A stretch of 64,000 bases of DNA from Angiostrongylus vasorum (Eukaryota > Nematoda > Chromadorea > Rhabditida > Metastrongylidae), in assembly GCA_018806985.1 (NCBI GenBank), contig JADANN010000364.1, forward strand, positions 992,001 through 1,056,000. Reading direction: 5' to 3'. The notes under the pieces were generated by a model. The model saw only the letters and a list, made by a program, of their open reading frames with translations. It had not been told where the DNA came from and made no database searches. Both the position numbers and the translations under genes were made by a program. Each line of letters begins with the position of its first letter. Within the stretch, counting starts at the first letter, position 1. Shown here piece by piece: positions 60,395 to 64,000 of the stretch.

Positions 60395-60665
60395 AATGTG
60401 CCCTTGTGGCGCAGTGGTCGGAGGCGCCCTGCAATACACATGGCATCGATTCTCAAGCCCTTGGGCCACCAAGCCTTCCACCTCCCCTGTCGGCAAATTG
60501 GTAGCAGACTTGTCTGGGAGGATAGCAGTGCTGGCTCGACACATCGGTAGGACACCGCTAGTCATTGTAAAGACCAGATATGCATTCTATCGCCTTCAAA
60601 CGATGCTTAATGAAGGCGAATGCATGGTGCATCCCTTAGGGATTGCAACGCCGACAACTTCATTC
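60395..60665 (+). mobile_element. SINE-A copy, full length
   Basis: Head 'ttgtggcgcagtggtcggag' with box-B-like 'catcgattct'. Core 'gccaccaagccttccacctc' and 'ggtagcagacttgtctggga' follow. The tail 'cgacacatcggtaggacacc' runs to 'gggattgcaacgccgacaac'. Confidence 0.85.
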
Positions 60666-60734
60666 TTTTTATTGTTTACCCTCTAGAAAGTACTTGAGTG
60701 GTTATAAGATGCCCGAAAGCCACAATTCAGTAAT

Positions 60735-61290
60735 CGTTCGCATTTGACCCCTAAGGAAAGGTGAAGAAGCTGGATAAATGCACACAACACCAAATGACGA
60801 AATTCTTCCAAGAAGCAGACGCAGTAAAAAATTAGATCCTTTATGACAAAAAGATGACGTTAGTAAGTGGTTTGACCACGAATTTCCCAAAGCCAAGTTT
60901 TTACCAGAGGTGGTTAGTTCTTGTTTTCGCCAAGCGGAAAGAGAGAATAAGTGTTCAATCTTTGAAAAAAAAACCACACTGTAGAGTAATGCAACTAATC
61001 GATGAAATCCTGCAAAAAACTGCAGTACAAGTACCCAGACATTCGAATGGAAGTGGTCCAGTTCATTGTAAAACAATCCTTGACCACATACTGATAAACT
61101 AATCCTGCAGAAACTGGACGAGTTAATCTGCAAAACCACGTCTTGCCCACCATACTCATAGGACATCTCGCTAGTCAATTGCTAGGTGAAGAAATGTTCA
61201 ACAACTAAACCGCCGTTGAATTTTTAGTTACCGATATAAAAGAACTGGCATCTTGAAAAGTGTAGAGGAAATTCCAATGGTTATTATTTT
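60735..61290 (+). mobile_element. Mariner-type transposase relic
   Basis: Shifted plus-strand translation follows the C-terminal half of mariner transposases. A 'KWFDHEFPKAKF' block (about 60862-60900) corresponds to the region before the second catalytic Asp. Next come QLIDEILQKTAVQVPR (60992-61040), GPVH and remnants of the HDNARPH motif near 61057, ILQKLDELICKT (61102-61138) and CPPYS-stop-D in place of PPYSPD (61144 onward). Stops and frameshifts show it is dead. The 158-codon minus frame here is a shadow. Confidence 0.65.
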
Positions 61291-61294
61291 GATT

Positions 61295-62430
61295 CTCAAA
61301 GTTGTCACTTCAAAATCACCGTCCGAAATCAGCCATCAGTTCGGAGCCACTGTGTCACACCGTGAAAGAAGTTTCTGAAAAGTACAAGATGAAAAGTATG
61401 CGACAGCAATGACTCGGGCGTACTGGCGTCCTCTTCCACGTAAGCTTAGCCATAAACGCCAACTTCTACCAAACTAGAGACTCAAATCGGAAATCAATAG
61501 AAGAAGCATATATTCTACAGGATTGGCTTTCAATTAACCTTGGCGATCCATGCCCTATTTAATTGATAAGTTTACGCGAGACTGTATAAAAATGTTATAG
61601 CGGATAAAGTTTCCGCGCCGTCTTCCTCACAGACGCTATAATTTGATCCGATTTTCACCACAGTAACTGTTATTTCTTTCGATGTGGGACTCTACGAAGG
61701 CACATGTGGTCGAATCTAGTGAAACTAAATATTCCAGGAAATCGCTATTCTGTTCTCCCAAAGAAATGGCCAGATTTTGTTTCCTGTTTTTCAACAGTGC
61801 TGCACAAGTTTATTAATATCCCTACTATGGTAAACGTTTGCCTTTGTGTTCCATGTGTAAAAAGTTATACCTTGCTCAATCTCACGAGCCCTCTTGATTT
61901 ACCTTTAAACCAAACCTCAAGATCGGGTAATTAAAGCTTCAGACAGACAACAAACCAATGCAGCAACAACGACATAACGGGATTAACAAACATAGCAGAT
62001 TTAAATAAAAATAAGGAGCATTATTAATGCATCGATGACTAGAACGAGATGTGTATAACACAAAACTGAAGCTAGACAAGCTCAACATTTGGATTCTACA
62101 ACGTGGGGTAAAGAAGCGAGAATCTAACGGCTGTAACAATATCTAAGAGAATGGAAGGATTCACTACTGGTTTTATTCATTCTGGAGTTTCGGATTGAGC
62201 TGAGTTAGTGCTATAAAGCTTTGAGATCACCAGCTAACGCAATTTGAAAGAGTTTATTCTGTGTGCAAAAGTACATCATACACAATGTGTATTTTTTTTA
62301 CAAACAGCTAATTCTATTATATTATGGCGATGAGGGACCACAGGAATAAGAAATGAAGAAAGTATTAGAAAACACGAAATAAGCGATACGATGAGGATAG
62401 AATTGTTCGCAAGCCATCAATTTCATCTAG
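61295..62430. other. No feature recognised
   Basis: No gene or repeat assigned. Confidence 0.4.
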
Positions 62431-62434
62431 AACA

Positions 62435-63560
62435 CTACTTACACACTGACTGGCTGACAATATTGATGAAAGAGGATTTTGAAGAACAAAAAGCAGCCGT
62501 ACTAGCAGAAAGTGCAAAGCTCGAAAAAAGCATTAGCAACGTCCGTCCAGGATTCGCCGAATCAAAGTAATCAACCTCCAATCTTCAGATGAAACAAAAA
62601 CTACTTCCAGAAGGTTAATAAATGTTTTATGCGTTTCCATGTGTTTTACGAGTTTTCTATGTTTTCACTCCAATTTCTCTGACAAAATGTCCAGCTGCTC
62701 GATTAGCAGATTAGAAACTACGGATATGTCATCGCACTGACACACCCTTCAGAAGTCTGACATTGCCTTCCTGTTGGTAGTGAACCGCACCTACTTAGAA
62801 AACCAGAAAAAATGTTGTTGCACAAGAACCTCCACGAGATCAGCCAGCCGCCCGTGGTGTATAAACTCTTCAATCGACTCAGTCATCCTCGAAAGAACAG
62901 TGTAAGAACGACAGCCATTTGAACTATAAGGGTACCTAAAAGTTCCACTATGAAAGATCACACCGTCAGATAAGGAGATTCAATGAAGTAACGCGCGAGT
63001 AAACGGGACCGTACAGTATCGCTTTCATGGAGTTTAAGAGGACGTTAGATTTAATGTGACATAAGTGGTCACTGAAACTCTGAACGACCACGACTTCGCT
63101 AATCAGTACAAAAAGACCCTTTGCAAGCTATAAAAGAATTTCACAATAACATCATCATTCCATAAAGACATGAATATCGACGTTAGCATAAAAGTTCGAG
63201 AAGGCGATACCACTTCGCTAAAACTGTCTAGAGTAACCTACGAGAACGTTATGCGAAAAGACAACATGCGAGTGGAACTTGATGGTTGGCAGCTAAACCA
63301 CCTTCACTTTGCTGATGATACTGATTTCACGACTGAAGCATTAGCTTAGTGAAATAAATGCTGGCGGAATACGACAATGTCTTTGTAGTGCTCGGTCCAA
63401 GACTATCTAAATGTGAAGAATGATCACCGACTATTATCGAATGCGTTACCGAGCTGCTCCCAGTAGTACCACAGAAGTAGGACAGCGAATGCCAAGTTTC
63501 GACGATCGAAGATCAGACATGTCGTTAAGCTGAGATGTCGACAATCAGGTGAATTGAGTA
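62435..63560 (+). mobile_element. Decayed RTE-type retrotransposon
   Basis: Plus-strand fragments in shifting frames: a segment ending 'VRPGFAESK' near 62550, 'IKVREGDTTSLKL' (about 63190-63230, replacing the usual RQGDT block), YENVMRK (about 63240) and LDGWQLNHLHFADD (63278-63319). The FADD catalytic motif is intact and 'ECWRN' type sequence follows. Stops are frequent. The 5' limit is approximate. Confidence 0.72.
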
Positions 63561-63564
63561 CACA

Positions 63565-63930
63565 TGTCTTAGGAACCACGGGTACACAATAATCGCGGTC
63601 AACTATCTAAGAAAAAACCAACTCAGACAAATGATGTTGTTAAAAAATCGTCATACTCGTTATTTCATTGGCCCACATCCTTTGTTTCCAAGATTGGCGC
63701 ACATGGAGTATGCCCATTCAACAAAAAATCTAGTAACCACATTTAAGTTTCTCTACGCTTTTTTAAATAAAGGTTTCTTAAGTCACGAAACCTTCGCTTC
63801 ACGGGTAACCAAGCATGACGACGACTGAAGAAGTAGTGGCTCAAATCCCACAGACACAGTATTCGGCAGCAGAGATCGAGCAAACAGCTCCAAACACCTA
63901 AAAAATGCCAAAGTGAAGTGGAAGAATATT
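63565..63930. other. No feature recognised
   Basis: No gene or repeat assigned. Confidence 0.4.
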
Positions 63931-63934
63931 AGCA

Positions 63935-64000
63935 AAGGATCTCAGCTAGTTCTACCGATCTCTGCCATCAGCAATCACCCGTCAGCGGAATTGATTTGGT
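63935..64000. repeat. Family D element cut by window end
   Basis: 'tctcagctagttctaccgat' and 'caatcacccgtcagcggaat' match the interior of D copies at 32090-32150. The rest lies outside the window. Confidence 0.7.

Noticed and set aside
60702..61178. Longest minus-strand frame (158 codons)
   Set aside because: It is antisense to the mariner relic, with no domain of its own.
1..64000. CRISPR arrays, bacterial operons or defence systems
   Set aside because: The window is eukaryotic (spliced genes, SINEs, RTE elements). The repeats are dispersed, not regularly spaced with unique spacers.
1..64000. Spliced-leader RNA or 5S rRNA genes
   Set aside because: No match to the conserved SL1 leader or a 5S sequence was seen by eye on either strand.

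Overview
The window looks like gene-poor nuclear DNA of a parasitic clade V (strongylid, hookworm-like) nematode. The evidence is a nematode cuticle collagen, a nematode-type secreted histidine acid phosphatase split into many small exons with GT-AG introns, decayed RTE-type retrotransposons of the kind common in hookworms, and very dense short interspersed repeats. Almost all open reading frames longer than 60 codons are chance frames or repeat translations. The species cannot be fixed from the sequence alone.

Two protein-coding genes are well supported, both on the minus strand. The first (12822-21291) is a complete histidine acid phosphatase of 438 residues in 11 exons. All phases join cleanly, the RHGDRAP and HD catalytic motifs are present, and there is an N-terminal signal peptide. 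The second (49498-51025) is a cuticle collagen of about 320 residues. It has the N-terminal membrane-anchor domain, an RIKR processing site, Gly-X-Y blocks and conserved Cys clusters. Four G/C homopolymer runs in it each appear one base too long, which suggests consensus errors or recent damage. A weaker candidate is a two-exon, 92-residue minus-strand gene at 33436-34950 of unknown function.

The rest is repeats and unremarkable AT-rich sequence. I distinguish several families. SINE-A and SINE-B are two tRNA-derived SINE-like families that share a central block of about 60 bp but differ in their tRNA-like heads and in their tails. SINE-C is a third short element whose 3' end matches the 3' end of a decayed RTE element in the same window, which suggests RTE mobilises it. 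Family D is a fold-back element with long inverted arms, one pair forming a hairpin of about 550 bp at 33975-34530. Family E is a fold-back element carrying trinucleotide arrays. There are also four RTE relics, one mariner-type transposase relic and several microsatellites.

Layout: 0-12 kb, repeats and an RTE relic; 12.8-21.3 kb, the phosphatase gene, whose introns hold SINE-A, B and C and families D and E; 22-33 kb, RTE relic, a TA-microsatellite/SINE-B cluster and C/D repeats; 33.4-35 kb, the small candidate gene around a giant hairpin; 36-48 kb, SINEs, an RTE relic and microsatellites; 49.5-51 kb, the collagen; 51-64 kb, scattered repeats, the mariner relic and a fourth RTE relic. The two genes show no functional link: one is a secreted or gut phosphatase, the other a structural cuticle protein. 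The most notable content is the repeat network: the shared SINE core, the A/B chimera and the shared SINE-C/RTE tail.
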